DNA from: an uncultured Dokdonia sp.
GTDB lineage: Bacteria; Bacteroidota; Bacteroidia; Flavobacteriales; Flavobacteriaceae
DNA length: 64,000 nucleotides
Assembly (NCBI GenBank): GCA_947503305.1
Contig: CANNDF010000001.1
Coordinates: 124,001-188,000 of the forward strand
Direction of reading: 5' to 3'
The notes beneath the pieces are model-generated. The model did not search any database. It saw nothing but the letters and a program-made list of their open reading frames with translations, and was not told the origin of the DNA. Shown here piece by piece: positions 24,622-33,086 of the stretch; position 1 is the first letter of the stretch, and every line of letters starts with the position of its first letter. Position numbers and translations under genes: made by a program.

Positions 24622-25110
24622 TTAGAACCAAGGTTTTTGGTTTGCTTGATACGTATTATAAAATTCTTCATCACTTTTAACTAAGTAGATTATACCTTCT
24701 ATAAGGCCTATAGCTCCTGTTGCCATTAGGATAAAAGCTCCTATTCCTATACATAATGTTGCATATCCAATGACAGTACCAACCAATAAAATGATTCCTT
24801 CTTTTTGGTATCCTAAAATAAATTTATGAATCCCCAGTGATCCCAAAAATATAGCCAGTAAACCTGCCAATAATTTCTTATTATCGGTACTTGTCGTCAC
24901 TTTATTCCATTCTTCTTTGATATCTCCGGCTACTTCTTTTGCCTCTTCTTGAATTTTCTTAGCTCCTTCTTTGATATCCTCAGATGCTTCTGAAGCCGCT
25001 TCCTTAGCTTTATCTGCTAGCTCGCTTGCTTTTTCACCAGCTTCATTTGCCATTTTCTTGGCTTTGTCTTTAAGATCATCTCCTAGATCTCCAGTATTTT
25101 CTTCACTCAT
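24622..25110 (-). CDS. TM2 domain membrane protein with LEA-like amphipathic N-terminus
   Basis: A 162-residue protein. Residues about 1-75 are a charged repeat of 11-mer character (KAKKMANEAGEKASELADKA and similar), like LEA or apolipoprotein helices. A TM2 domain follows: KKLLAGLLAIFLGSLGIHKF, GYQKEGI, then a second helix pair up to about 145. TM2 proteins have no agreed function. The N-terminal amphipathic helix could lie on the membrane surface or help in desiccation or salt stress; that is inference. Confidence 0.8.
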   Translation of the reverse strand: MSEENTGDLGDDLKDKAKKMANEAGEKASELADKAKEAASEASEDIKEGAKKIQEEAKEVAGDIKEEWNKVTTSTDNKKLLAGLLAIFLGSLGIHKFILGYQKEGIILLVGTVIGYATLCIGIGAFILMATGAIGLIEGIIYLVKSDEEFYNTYQANQKPWF

Positions 25111-25210
25111 AGTTTTGTTGTTTAGTCGGTTAGAGTAATAAAACTACTAAAAATACAGGGAAATTACGTTACATTTTCTCTGCTTTTCAAAGATTTGCTT
25201 ATTTATATAA

Positions 25211-25235
25211 AAAAGGCGTTTTATAAAAAAGCCTT
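25211..25235 (-). terminator. terminator overlapping the end of the VOC gene
   Basis: Inverted repeat AAGGC / GCCTT with inner A/T pairing, and on the minus strand a T-run after the stem. It includes the stop codon of the VOC gene at 25221. Confidence 0.55.
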
Positions 25236-25604
25236 ATCTATAGGTTCCCATAATTCTATTTTATTGCCTTCGGGATCTAAAATCCACCCAAATTTACCGT
25301 ATTCATATTCTTCTACCTCGCCTACAATTGTAACCCCTTCTTCTTTTAATACTTTGAGCAACTCTATAAGATTATCTACTCTGAAATTAAACATAAATTG
25401 TTTCTCACTAGGCGCAAAATAGTTTGTGCCTGCATCCATAGGACTCCATTGGGTTGAGCATTTATTACCATGTTCATCTCTCCACCAAAACGTCCACCCG
25501 TATTGATCTGTAGGTAATCCTAAATGTTTTTTGTACCATTCTTTTTGTGCATCGGGGTCATCACTTTTAAAGAACATTCCTCCGATTCCTGTAACTCTTT
25601 TCAT
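25221..25604 (-). CDS. VOC (glyoxalase/bleomycin resistance fold) family protein
   Basis: A 127-residue protein of the vicinal oxygen chelate fold with two beta-alpha-beta-beta-beta halves. The closing strand GKFGWILDPEGNKIELWEP carries the usual metal-ligand Glu (IELWEP). The substrate is not predictable. I chose the ATG at 25604 (MKRVTG); a GTG 12 bases upstream is also in frame. It follows the DUF4199 gene and is probably cotranscribed with it. Confidence 0.82.
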   Translation of the reverse strand: MKRVTGIGGMFFKSDDPDAQKEWYKKHLGLPTDQYGWTFWWRDEHGNKCSTQWSPMDAGTNYFAPSEKQFMFNFRVDNLIELLKVLKEEGVTIVGEVEEYEYGKFGWILDPEGNKIELWEPIDKAFL

Positions 25605-25644
25605 AGGTATAGCCACACTAATGTGGTATTTTAAAATTAAACTT

Positions 25645-26157
25645 CTATTTCTTTTGTAGTATAAGTGCAGATAAGGTAGACATCACAAGCCCTACCAAAA
25701 CCACAGTAATAAACATTAATGCTCCTGAAAACAAACTTAAACCTAATGGAGACATGTTTTCAAACTGCTTCATCTGCGCTTTCATGTCTTCTAGTTTTTC
25801 TGTTTCTCCTGCTTCTTCAAGAGTGATCATAGACGCTTCTGAATACTCTTGGAAAAAATCTGGATTGATTACAGATACATAAAAGCCATCTACAATTCCT
25901 ATCCCTAAACCTGCAAATACGGATATTAATATACCGACTAGTAATGCTTTTCCAAAAGTAAGTTTTCCTTCATTTTCTTTATCTCTAAAATGTTTTATTC
26001 CAAAAAAGACAAAGGATAAGGAGAGTACAATAGATGTGTATCCTAGAAATTCTTGAGTGCCGTAATCCAGTCCTTTTCCAAAATAGAGCATACATAGAAA
26101 GATAATCGCCCCCGAAATAAGTGCATAGCTCCCAAATTTTTTGATGATGGTTTTCAT
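25645..26157 (-). CDS. DUF4199 family membrane protein
   Basis: A 170-residue membrane protein with four hydrophobic segments (about 8-25, 36-52, 72-90 and 140-165). The loop between helices three and four, about 50 residues rich in Glu and Met, faces one side. This is the layout of DUF4199 proteins, common in Bacteroidetes and of unknown role. It lies downstream of a -7 box and a dyad next to a membrane-bound LuxR-type regulator gene. Confidence 0.8.
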   Translation of the reverse strand: MKTIIKKFGSYALISGAIIFLCMLYFGKGLDYGTQEFLGYTSIVLSLSFVFFGIKHFRDKENEGKLTFGKALLVGILISVFAGLGIGIVDGFYVSVINPDFFQEYSEASMITLEEAGETEKLEDMKAQMKQFENMSPLGLSLFSGALMFITVVLVGLVMSTLSALILQKK

Positions 26158-26182
26158 TGATTTATGATTTAGAATTATGAGT

Positions 26183-26190
26183 CAAAAGTA
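26183..26190 (-). promoter_or_regulatory. -7 promoter box of the DUF4199-VOC operon
   Basis: Minus-strand TACTTTTG matches TAnnTTTG and lies 25 bases before the ATG at 26157. No well-spaced -33 TTG is found. Confidence 0.45.
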
Positions 26191-26223
26191 GCAGGAACCT
26201 TCCAAAATCGACTCATACTAAAG

Positions 26224-26247
26224 TACCAAATCTATCCTACTTTGGTA
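26224..26247. promoter_or_regulatory. candidate regulator-binding dyad upstream of the DUF4199 operon
   Basis: TACCAAA (26224-26230) and TTTGGTA (26241-26247) form a perfect 7-bp inverted repeat with a ten-base spacer, 33 bases upstream of the -7 box. A nested hairpin TCCTAC-TTTG-GTAGGA (26235-26250) overlaps it. The place suits an activator site, and the adjacent gene encodes a LuxR-type regulator. Confidence 0.4.
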
Positions 26248-26256
26248 GGAATAACC

Positions 26257-26673
26257 CTAAAAAGGGAGTATTTGTAATTCTTTTGCATTTTGAACTGCCT
26301 GTGTCCTACGTTTGGCATTTAGCTTTTCTAATACATGAGACACATGGGTTTTTATCGTACTTTCCGAAACAAAAAGATGATCGGCAATTTCTTTATTGCT
26401 ATAGCCGCGAGCCATTTCAAGAAGTACTTCATATTCTCGTTTACTAAGTCCTAATTCAACGATTTTATCTTGATTTACTTCTGATGCAACTATCTTTTCT
26501 TGATGTAAACTTCTTCTTTGTAAAAAAACACCAAGTCCTAAGAATAGAATTGCTACAAACACTAATAACCATTCTGTTTGAAGGTTTCCTGTTATGACCG
26601 CATACCTGCTTAATTGCAATAGCCCCACAACAGCAAAAGCCAGTACTCCAAAAATTAAAACTGTTTTCTTCAT
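26257..26673 (-). CDS. membrane-anchored LuxR-type transcriptional regulator
   Basis: A 138-residue protein with two transmembrane helices (about 6-25 and 35-51) followed by a LuxR/GerE helix-turn-helix: LSKREYEVLLEMARGYSNKEIADHL and VSESTIKTHVSHVLEKLNAK (about 75-120). It has no receiver domain, so regulation would come through the membrane part or by dimer formation. It lies 14 bases after the dehydrogenase gene, probably in the same transcript, and just before a dyad that could be its target. Confidence 0.85.
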   Translation of the reverse strand: MKKTVLIFGVLAFAVVGLLQLSRYAVITGNLQTEWLLVFVAILFLGLGVFLQRRSLHQEKIVASEVNQDKIVELGLSKREYEVLLEMARGYSNKEIADHLFVSESTIKTHVSHVLEKLNAKRRTQAVQNAKELQILPF

Positions 26674-26687
26674 CCTATTTAAAAGTA

Positions 26688-27626
26688 CTAAAACTTTGCG
26701 AGGATCTTATCTACTATAGTTTGTGCCAGTTTTCGCTTGCTTTCAATAGTCCATCCTGCGATATGTGGTGTCAATAATACATTACTACATTCTATCAAGT
26801 ACGCAAGTGGTGTTGGCATTTGTGTTTGATTTGTAAAAAGGTTTTCAAAAGAGAGTTTTTCATATTCTAAAACATCTAGACCAGCACCTAGAATTTTTCC
26901 AGTCTGTAAAGCTTCCACAAGGTCGGATGTAACAACACTTTTCCCACGAGCAGTATTAATGAGATAGAACGCTTTCGCGAAAGCGTTTATAAACCTACTA
27001 TCAATCATCTTATCTGTTTGAGGAGTCCACGGAGTATGCAGACTTAACACATCTGTTTTTTTCTGTAATTCTTCCAGAGATACCTGACGTGCGTTTTTAT
27101 CCTCCACATTGTCTATAATATCATAACACAATACTTCGCAATCAAATCCCTGAAGTTTTTTTGCAAAAGCTTTTCCCATATTGCCATATCCAATAATCCC
27201 AACGGTCTTACCTTCTAATTCTATACCTCGATTTTCTTCTCTATTCCAATGCCCATCTTTTACCTGTTTATCTGCTTGATTAAGTTTATTAAACAAGGAT
27301 AATATCATTCCTAAAGCATGTTCTCCTACAGCATTCCTATTGCCTTCTGGGGCGCTTATCAAATAAATACCTTTACTCTCTGCATAGGGTATATCGATAC
27401 TCTCCAGTCCAGCTCCTACACGTGCAATAAATTTTAGATTGGTGCCAGAATCTATAAACTGTTTGTCTATTTTAAAACGGCTTCGTATCACGATTCCGTC
27501 GTACGCAGCAATAATTTTTTCTGTATCTTCTTTTGAGATTGTGTAGTTCTCTTCATTAGTATGGCCAGCATTTGAGAGCTTCTCAAGAAGTAAGGGATGG
27601 TTTTGATCGAGGTGAAGAATGTTCAA
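26688..27626 (-). CDS. D-2-hydroxyacid dehydrogenase (phosphoglycerate dehydrogenase-like)
   Basis: A 312-residue NAD-dependent dehydrogenase. The Rossmann motif GIIGYGNMGKAFA is at about 143-155, the catalytic Arg is in NTARGKSVV, Glu in the GLDVLEYE region and His in TPHIAGW. The family covers SerA and related reductases; the serine-pathway assignment is likely but not certain because the C-terminal ACT domain is absent. It starts with TTG at 27626 and no ATG is available. The iterated palindrome at 26971 encodes AFAKA within FINAFAKAFYLINTARG. Confidence 0.87.
   Translation of the reverse strand: MNILHLDQNHPLLLEKLSNAGHTNEENYTISKEDTEKIIAAYDGIVIRSRFKIDKQFIDSGTNLKFIARVGAGLESIDIPYAESKGIYLISAPEGNRNAVGEHALGMILSLFNKLNQADKQVKDGHWNREENRGIELEGKTVGIIGYGNMGKAFAKKLQGFDCEVLCYDIIDNVEDKNARQVSLEELQKKTDVLSLHTPWTPQTDKMIDSRFINAFAKAFYLINTARGKSVVTSDLVEALQTGKILGAGLDVLEYEKLSFENLFTNQTQMPTPLAYLIECSNVLLTPHIAGWTIESKRKLAQTIVDKILAKF
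26968..26987. repeat. 20-base palindrome with the iterated core, inside the dehydrogenase gene
   Basis: Core GCTTTCGCGAAAGC at 26971-26984, extended by AAC/GTT outside. It is read on the minus strand as AFAKA. Confidence 0.95.
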
Positions 27627-27655
27627 AAGGCTGTGTTTTTTAGCACCTAGAAGTA

Positions 27656-28042
27656 CTATATTTTTGGATATTCTGTTTGTGTTTTTTCATGTACGACTTC
27701 TCCAGTATGTGCTGTAGATAGTTTTTCAAAAAGTAAGAGATGCACCTCTTCTCCTTCTTTGGTTGTAGGGCAGTGTTCTACACCTTTTGGAACAACAATA
27801 ATTTCTCCTTCATTGATATACTCCGACCACTCTTTTTCGGGCTGATCTGCATGCCGAAAACGCATCTCTAATGCCCCTTTTTGAACATAAAACAATTCAT
27901 CTTCTTCTTTATGGCTATGCCAGACAAACTCCCCAGAAATTTTAGCCAAAATTACTTGCATATCATCTACAGTAGCAATCTGGTGAGGATGCCATTGTTT
28001 TGAAAACTTTGTAAGTTTTTCTTTTACATTTATAGGTTTCAT
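27656..28042 (-). CDS. cupin domain protein
   Basis: A 128-residue single-domain cupin. HSHKEEDELFYVQKGALEM (about 41-59) is cupin motif 1 with two His and a Glu as metal ligands; VVPKGVEHCPTT near 87-98 is motif 2. It has no signal peptide. Function could be an isomerase, dioxygenase or small-molecule binder; nothing more specific is visible. It is 29 bases upstream of the dehydrogenase start and likely cotranscribed. Confidence 0.85.
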   Translation of the reverse strand: MKPINVKEKLTKFSKQWHPHQIATVDDMQVILAKISGEFVWHSHKEEDELFYVQKGALEMRFRHADQPEKEWSEYINEGEIIVVPKGVEHCPTTKEGEEVHLLLFEKLSTAHTGEVVHEKTQTEYPKI

Positions 28043-28124
28043 GCTATTATATTTATTCTATGAATACGATGTGATTTTCTGTTTTCTCCTTTTATCGTAG
28101 ATATCTATAAAGATAAGAAAGTAC

Positions 28125-28550
28125 TTATAAGAATAGATCAATAATCTCTTGTGAAATACGTAAGGGTTTCCCTTCTGGCATTTTAAGTAAGCACCAGTTT
28201 GTAACTCCCGTTACCACAATTTTTTGATCCTGTATACGTGTAATGGTAGTATGTCTTTCTGACCGTGGTCCAGAAAAGGACTTTACAAATGTAGACACTT
28301 CTAATTCTTCATTTTCATATGCAGGAGATTTATAGACAATATGATGGTCTAAAGCCACCCATGCAAGTTCATTAATCTCCAAACGAGCTTTGGTATTTGT
28401 ACTAGAAAAATAAGGTGCCGCTTGTTCATGCCAAGCCTTACGTGCTGCTTCTTGTATCCATTCTAAATAAACTACATTATTTACATGCCCCATAGCATCT
28501 ATAGCAGAAGCAGGAACTTTAAGAGTATATGTACATTGTTTTGGTGTCAA
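28125..28550 (-). CDS. hot-dog fold acyl-CoA thioesterase
   Basis: A 141-residue thioesterase of the 4-hydroxybenzoyl-CoA/YbgC type. IDAMGHVNNVVYLEWIQEAA (about 17-36) is the family active-site block with Asp and the HVNN turn. The start is TTG at 28550, overlapping the mgtE stop in a TTGA arrangement, so its translation depends on mgtE. The acyl substrate is not predictable. Confidence 0.85.
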   Translation of the reverse strand: MTPKQCTYTLKVPASAIDAMGHVNNVVYLEWIQEAARKAWHEQAAPYFSSTNTKARLEINELAWVALDHHIVYKSPAYENEELEVSTFVKSFSGPRSERHTTITRIQDQKIVVTGVTNWCLLKMPEGKPLRISQEIIDLFL

Positions 28551-29896
28551 ATCCCTAAGATCAGTTTTGCAATCCAGAAATATATCAGGATTCCAAAAAT
28601 ATCATTACTTGTTGTTATAAAAGGTCCCGTTGCAATGGCGGGGTCTATATTTCTTTTATCTAAGAACAATGGAATAAAGGTCCCTATAATACCTGCCATA
28701 ATGATCACAACAAAAAGAGAAAGGGCAATGGCGACTGCCGATTTTATATCTCCATACCAAAACCAGGTAAAAAAGAAGAGTACAATTCCTAATATTAATC
28801 CATTAAGCATAGCAAGAAGCATTTCTTTAAGTAATCTACTTGCTATACTCCCTTTTACATCATCATTTGCTAGACCCTGTACAATAATAGCGCTAGATTG
28901 CACCCCTACATTACCAGCCATCGCTGCAATAAGGGGTGTAAAGAAAAACAATAAGGCATAGTTTTCTAAGATTTCTTCAAACCCTCCCATAATTGCTGCA
29001 GCTCCTACTCCCCCTATAAGACCAAGAAACAACCATGGTAATCGTGCACGTGTAAGTTGGATAATACTATCGTCTGCTTCTACATCTTGTGAAATCCCTG
29101 CCGCAAGTTGATAATCTTTTTCGGCTTCTTCTTTTATAAAATCTACAATATCATCTATGGTAATGCGTCCTTGTAATTTCTTATCATCATCTACTACAGG
29201 AATAGCCTCTAGATCATACTTTTGCATAAGTTTTGCAACTTCTTCGGCTTCATCGTTGACATGCACATAGTCTACTTTGGGGATATAAATTTCAGAAATT
29301 TTTGTCTTTGTATCTGAGGTCAATAAATCTTTAAGAGAAAGACGACCTATCAGTTCATTTTCTTTGGTAACTACATAGATAGAGTGTACTCGTGTTACTT
29401 CTTCTGCTTGACGTCGCATCTCACGTACACAACCAGCAACAGTCCAGGTTTCTTTGACTTTAATAAGTTCTTTTGCCATAAGACCTCCTGCCGAATCTTC
29501 GTCATATTGCAGCATTTCTCGAATGTCTGCTTTATGCTCTTCATCTTCTATCTGCTCTATAACAGCTTCTTGAATTTCTTCATCGAGTTCGGCAATGGCA
29601 TCTACCGCATCATCGGTATCCATCTCCTCAATCTCTTCAGCAATTTCTTTTGGGGTAAGACTATCTAATAAACGCTCACGGACATCTTCATCCAGCTCCA
29701 TAAGGGCTTCTGAGGTCTTCTCACTATCAAGTAATTTTACAAGATAAACTGCCTCATCCCAATTTACTTCTTCTAATATCTCTGCGATATCTGCGTGATG
29801 TACATCTTCAAATAGGGATAGAAGTTCTTTATCCGCACCTTCTCTGATTCGGTTCTTAATGTCCTCTATAAGTATTTCATCAACGGTAAAAGACAT
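28547..29896 (-). CDS. mgtE: magnesium transporter MgtE
   Basis: A 449-residue Mg2+ channel/transporter. The acidic N domain (about 10-125) is a superhelix of repeated EEI/AEL units, followed by two CBS domains (about 130-250, with PVVDDDKKLQGRITIDDIVDF) and a five-helix membrane domain (about 280-449) containing FFTPLIAAMAGNVGVQSSA and the pore region. I chose the ATG at 29896 because the -7 box at 29920-29927 lies over the longer alternative (GTG at 29920). It overlaps the thioesterase start by four bases. Confidence 0.94.
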   Translation of the reverse strand: MSFTVDEILIEDIKNRIREGADKELLSLFEDVHHADIAEILEEVNWDEAVYLVKLLDSEKTSEALMELDEDVRERLLDSLTPKEIAEEIEEMDTDDAVDAIAELDEEIQEAVIEQIEDEEHKADIREMLQYDEDSAGGLMAKELIKVKETWTVAGCVREMRRQAEEVTRVHSIYVVTKENELIGRLSLKDLLTSDTKTKISEIYIPKVDYVHVNDEAEEVAKLMQKYDLEAIPVVDDDKKLQGRITIDDIVDFIKEEAEKDYQLAAGISQDVEADDSIIQLTRARLPWLFLGLIGGVGAAAIMGGFEEILENYALLFFFTPLIAAMAGNVGVQSSAIIVQGLANDDVKGSIASRLLKEMLLAMLNGLILGIVLFFFTWFWYGDIKSAVAIALSLFVVIIMAGIIGTFIPLFLDKRNIDPAIATGPFITTSNDIFGILIYFWIAKLILGI

Positions 29897-29919
29897 ATAT
29901 ATTTGTGTTTTGAGCGACA

Positions 29920-29927
29920 CAAATATA
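29920..29927 (-). promoter_or_regulatory. -7 promoter box of mgtE
   Basis: Minus-strand TATATTTG, a perfect TAnnTTTG match 23 bases before the ATG at 29896. It decides between the two possible starts. Confidence 0.5.
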
Positions 29928-29970
29928 GTATTTTCCCTTTCCTAAATCCTTTTTAAAAAGAGGGAGTCTT

Positions 29971-30849
29971 TTATGCTTTTGTTAAATCGTTTTGAATTGC
30001 TGCTGTAAGAGCTATAAATGCTTGTACAGAAAGTTGCTCAGGTCGTTTGGAAAGAAGTGTTTCTTCGCTTTCGCGAAAACGATCACTTAATCCCATCCCT
30101 TTAAGGCTATTACGCAATGTTTTGCGTCGTTGTTGAAAAGCCATTTTTACCACTTTAAATAATAGATTTTCTTCACATCCTATGGCTCGAAAATCAGGTT
30201 TGCGCTGTAAACGTAAAACACCACTATCTACTTTAGGTGGCGGAATAAATACATCCGGCGGTACTGTAAAAAGATATTCGGCATCATAATATGCTTGTGC
30301 CAGTACAGAAAGAATCCCGTAAGTTTTACTCCCTTCTTGTGCACATATGCGTTGTGCAACTTCTTTTTGAAACATCCCTGTAAACTCAGGAATGCGCTCT
30401 TTATATTCTAGGGTTTTAAATACAATTTGTGTAGATATGTTATATGGAAAGTTCCCTATAATTGCAAAAGGTTTTCCTGGAAATAGGGCTTTCAAATCAT
30501 AGCGTAAAAAATCGGCCTCTTCTACCTTGAATTTTTCTGGACTACTGATTTTTTGTTCTAATTTAAATGAGGTATTTAAATATGCTATAGATTCTGTATC
30601 CAGATCCATCGCGATAAGGTCTACTGGTTTTTGGAGAATATATTTAGTCAAAACTCCTGTCCCTGGCCCTATTTCTAGCACATCTGTATATCCTTTTAAT
30701 GTCAGTGTATCGCCTATCTGTCTTGCTACATCTTCGTCCCTTAAAAAATGTTGCCCTAAATGTTTTTTGGCCCGTACGCCCTGATCTCGATTCTCTTTTC
30801 GGGAATGTGGTTTTTCAAATTTCCGTTTGGAGGGATGTTTTTTTGCCAT
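29971..30849 (-). CDS. rsmA: 16S rRNA dimethyladenosine transferase
   Basis: A 292-residue enzyme (KsgA/RsmA) that dimethylates two adenines in helix 45 of 16S rRNA. It shows [15 protein letters not shown] (about 28-42), the SAM loop [14 protein letters not shown] (about 59-72) and the catalytic [11 protein letters not shown] (about 135-145). The first 27 residues are a basic extension not seen in E. coli KsgA. A near-copy of the iterated palindrome at 30067 encodes RFRES near the C-terminus. Confidence 0.96.
   Translation of the reverse strand: MAKKHPSKRKFEKPHSRKENRDQGVRAKKHLGQHFLRDEDVARQIGDTLTLKGYTDVLEIGPGTGVLTKYILQKPVDLIAMDLDTESIAYLNTSFKLEQKISSPEKFKVEEADFLRYDLKALFPGKPFAIIGNFPYNISTQIVFKTLEYKERIPEFTGMFQKEVAQRICAQEGSKTYGILSVLAQAYYDAEYLFTVPPDVFIPPPKVDSGVLRLQRKPDFRAIGCEENLLFKVVKMAFQQRRKTLRNSLKGMGLSDRFRESEETLLSKRPEQLSVQAFIALTAAIQNDLTKA
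30067..30080. repeat. iterated palindrome copy with one synonymous change, inside rsmA
   Basis: GCTTTCGCGAAAAC differs at one base. On the coding strand the Arg codon is CGT instead of CGC, so RFRES is kept. Confidence 0.85.
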
Positions 30850-30896
30850 GTATACCTCATAACCGCTCTCTCCTAATGAAAAGAATCGACTCTTTT

Positions 30897-31205
30897 TTAA
30901 TGTTGTGAAATGACTTCTAATTCCGTTCTAAAAGCAACAAATTTACCTGCAAAACGATTACTCTGGTTACGTAATCTTTCTGCATCTTGATCATAATACA
31001 ATTGTAAATGTTCCCTGCTGGGGCATCCATATTGCACCGAATAGGTAACACCTCCCATATCTTCTTTTACCAATACTTTGGTCATCAATGCTTTGACAAA
31101 CTTTCCAGTTCCAATCATATCCGGAATATGTTCTTGTTGCATCCATGTAAGCCATTCTTGCTCAATAGACTCTTCTATATTTATAGTAACGTTGTAAATA
31201 ATCAT
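30897..31205 (-). CDS. DUF4286 family protein
   Basis: A 102-residue protein with a ferredoxin-like, dimeric alpha-beta barrel pattern ([20 protein letters not shown] at the start, [19 protein letters not shown] later). It matches DUF4286, found in Bacteroidetes next to rsmA or TPR genes; function unknown. It lies 13 bases after the TPR gene and 47 before rsmA, likely in one transcript. Confidence 0.8.
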   Translation of the reverse strand: MIIYNVTINIEESIEQEWLTWMQQEHIPDMIGTGKFVKALMTKVLVKEDMGGVTYSVQYGCPSREHLQLYYDQDAERLRNQSNRFAGKFVAFRTELEVISQH

Positions 31206-31218
31206 TAATTAAAAAAGG

Positions 31219-33012
31219 TTAATTAATAGCATCTCCACGTAATGCTCTAAATCGTTTTTGAGCATCTACATAATAGATACTATCTGCAAAATCAAAGATA
31301 ATACGTTCGTAGTTTTGTTTTGCCTTTTCTACTTGTTGAAGAGCGCCTTCAAATAGTTTTCCCAAACGGTAATAGGCATCATCTGCAAGGATTCCATCAC
31401 TGTAAAAATCGATAATGGTTTCATAGTTTTTTTGCGCTTTTGTATATGCCAACTTGTTTTCATACAGTATTGCTTGCGCAAGTAATGTTTCATCTTCTAT
31501 ACTCTCTCCTTTGTGCTGCTCAAGAATTTCTGAATATAACTTGATTGCGCTATCTTGTTTGTTCTGATATCCTAGTAAATCTGCCTTTGCATATTTTTTA
31601 AGAGCAGTTTGTAAAGTGTCTTCTTGAGAGTTATCTCTAATTATTAATAGTAATTCTAAAGCATCATTTGCTATAAGCTGTGTTGCGCTAGATTTTAAAA
31701 CATTCAGTTGATTTTCTGCCCACTTAAAATCTCCTTTATAATAACTGGTTTTGGCAACTTTAAAACGCGCTTCTTGAGAAATAATATTATTCTTGATTTT
31801 ATTCTGTATCTGAGAATAATAGATAAGTGCTTGATTAAACTTTTCTTCAAGAACTAAAATATCTGCAAGTTCCATTTTTATACGGGCTTCGTCAAAACGG
31901 CTCAACGGTTTTTTTATACTCTGTTTTAAAAAAGTTGCTGCTTCTCCAGAAGTCCCCATATTAAATGCTAAAAAATGGGCATAATCTATTTGAAGTGGCA
32001 CTGTAAAACTAGAGACTCCATACAATTCCAACAATGTTTCGAAACGTTGTCTAATTGCCTCTTCTTCTTCTGTAGTAATCGCTTTTTTGATATCTATTTG
32101 AAGCAATTGCTGTTCGGCTTCAAGCTTTATATCTTCATCTATTGCAGTTTCATTAATATAGAGTAACATCTCTCTAGCTTCTTCAAGAGCATTTTCTTCA
32201 ATAGCTATATTAACCAAATCTATGATTCCGTCTATATTCCCATCTGTACGTTTGTAAATAGCTTTTTCTTGTATAAAGGCTTTCCGATAGTCTTTTTGTT
32301 GGATAAATAACCAACTCAACAGCTCGTTATAAACGATGTTTTGTTCACTTTGAAGTCGTTTGAGAAGGGTTTTCCTAAAAATTATATTAGCCTCATTGAG
32401 AGGGTTATCGTTCACAAATTGTCCAAAATTACGTTGTGCAGATGCTATATATGCTTGATTTTGATTAATCAGATTCAGATAGCTTTCAAACATTTTTTCT
32501 ATCTGACCTAATTCTCCATAAATTCTAGCTAACTGTATATTAAAATTCCCGTTAGGATTCTGTCGCATTCCTTCTTCATACGTAGCTACTGCTTCATCTA
32601 GTAAGCTATGCTCTTGAAATGTTTTTCCAACACGATACGCACTAGTGGTATTATCTCTTACCATTTGTATAGCGCTATCGTAATGTTTTTTAGCAAGAGA
32701 ATCTTGACGTTGTAACTGATAATTATATCCAAGTTCTACCTCCAGCATTCCTTTATCTCTTGATAGCTGTAATTTACTTTTAATAAGCTGTTCTACTTCT
32801 TGGTATTGTTCTAATTGCTGATGCGTTTTTATAATTCCTACAAGTAAAGCACTATTCCCTGATTGCTTTTTATACGCTTTTTGATAAGAAATTAAGGCTT
32901 TTTCAAACTGTCCTTGTTCAAAATAATTACGTGCAAGTTGTTCAGTTTGCGCTTTCGCGAAAGCACATATACCCATAACCAGTATCATCATCAAAAATAA
33001 ACGCTTCTTCAT
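31219..33012 (-). CDS. exported tetratricopeptide repeat protein
   Basis: About 597 residues with a signal peptide ending at CAFAKAQ (cleavage after AKA predicted). The rest is a superhelix of TPR units (for example ARNYFEQGQFEKALISYQKA, and near the end AYYRLGKLFEGALQQVEKAK), so it is a periplasmic or surface protein-protein interaction platform. The partner is not known. I chose the ATG at 33012 (MKKRLF); six further codons upstream are in frame. The signal peptide cleavage motif is encoded by the iterated palindrome at 32951. Confidence 0.88.
   Translation of the reverse strand: MKKRLFLMMILVMGICAFAKAQTEQLARNYFEQGQFEKALISYQKAYKKQSGNSALLVGIIKTHQQLEQYQEVEQLIKSKLQLSRDKGMLEVELGYNYQLQRQDSLAKKHYDSAIQMVRDNTTSAYRVGKTFQEHSLLDEAVATYEEGMRQNPNGNFNIQLARIYGELGQIEKMFESYLNLINQNQAYIASAQRNFGQFVNDNPLNEANIIFRKTLLKRLQSEQNIVYNELLSWLFIQQKDYRKAFIQEKAIYKRTDGNIDGIIDLVNIAIEENALEEAREMLLYINETAIDEDIKLEAEQQLLQIDIKKAITTEEEEAIRQRFETLLELYGVSSFTVPLQIDYAHFLAFNMGTSGEAATFLKQSIKKPLSRFDEARIKMELADILVLEEKFNQALIYYSQIQNKIKNNIISQEARFKVAKTSYYKGDFKWAENQLNVLKSSATQLIANDALELLLIIRDNSQEDTLQTALKKYAKADLLGYQNKQDSAIKLYSEILEQHKGESIEDETLLAQAILYENKLAYTKAQKNYETIIDFYSDGILADDAYYRLGKLFEGALQQVEKAKQNYERIIFDFADSIYYVDAQKRFRALRGDAIN
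32951..32964. repeat. iterated palindrome inside the TPR gene signal peptide
   Basis: Exact GCTTTCGCGAAAGC read on the minus strand as AFAKA, forming the signal peptidase recognition sequence of the TPR protein. Confidence 0.95.
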
Positions 33013-33030
33013 AGGCTTAAAGATAACCAA

Positions 33031-33062
33031 AAACGTGCCATGGCAATAACCATAACACGTTT
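33031..33062. repeat. inverted repeat between serS and the TPR gene
   Basis: AAACGTG (33031-33037) pairs with CACGTTT (33056-33062) across an 18-base loop. It lies in the 74-base gap after serS and could end serS transcripts or regulate the TPR gene. Confidence 0.35.
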
Positions 33063-33086
33063 CTTAACGATTATTAACGTATATAA

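Noticed and set aside
28485-28961. 158-codon open frame on the plus strand
   Set aside because: It lies wholly antisense to mgtE and the thioesterase, whose products match known families; its translation has no recognisable pattern.
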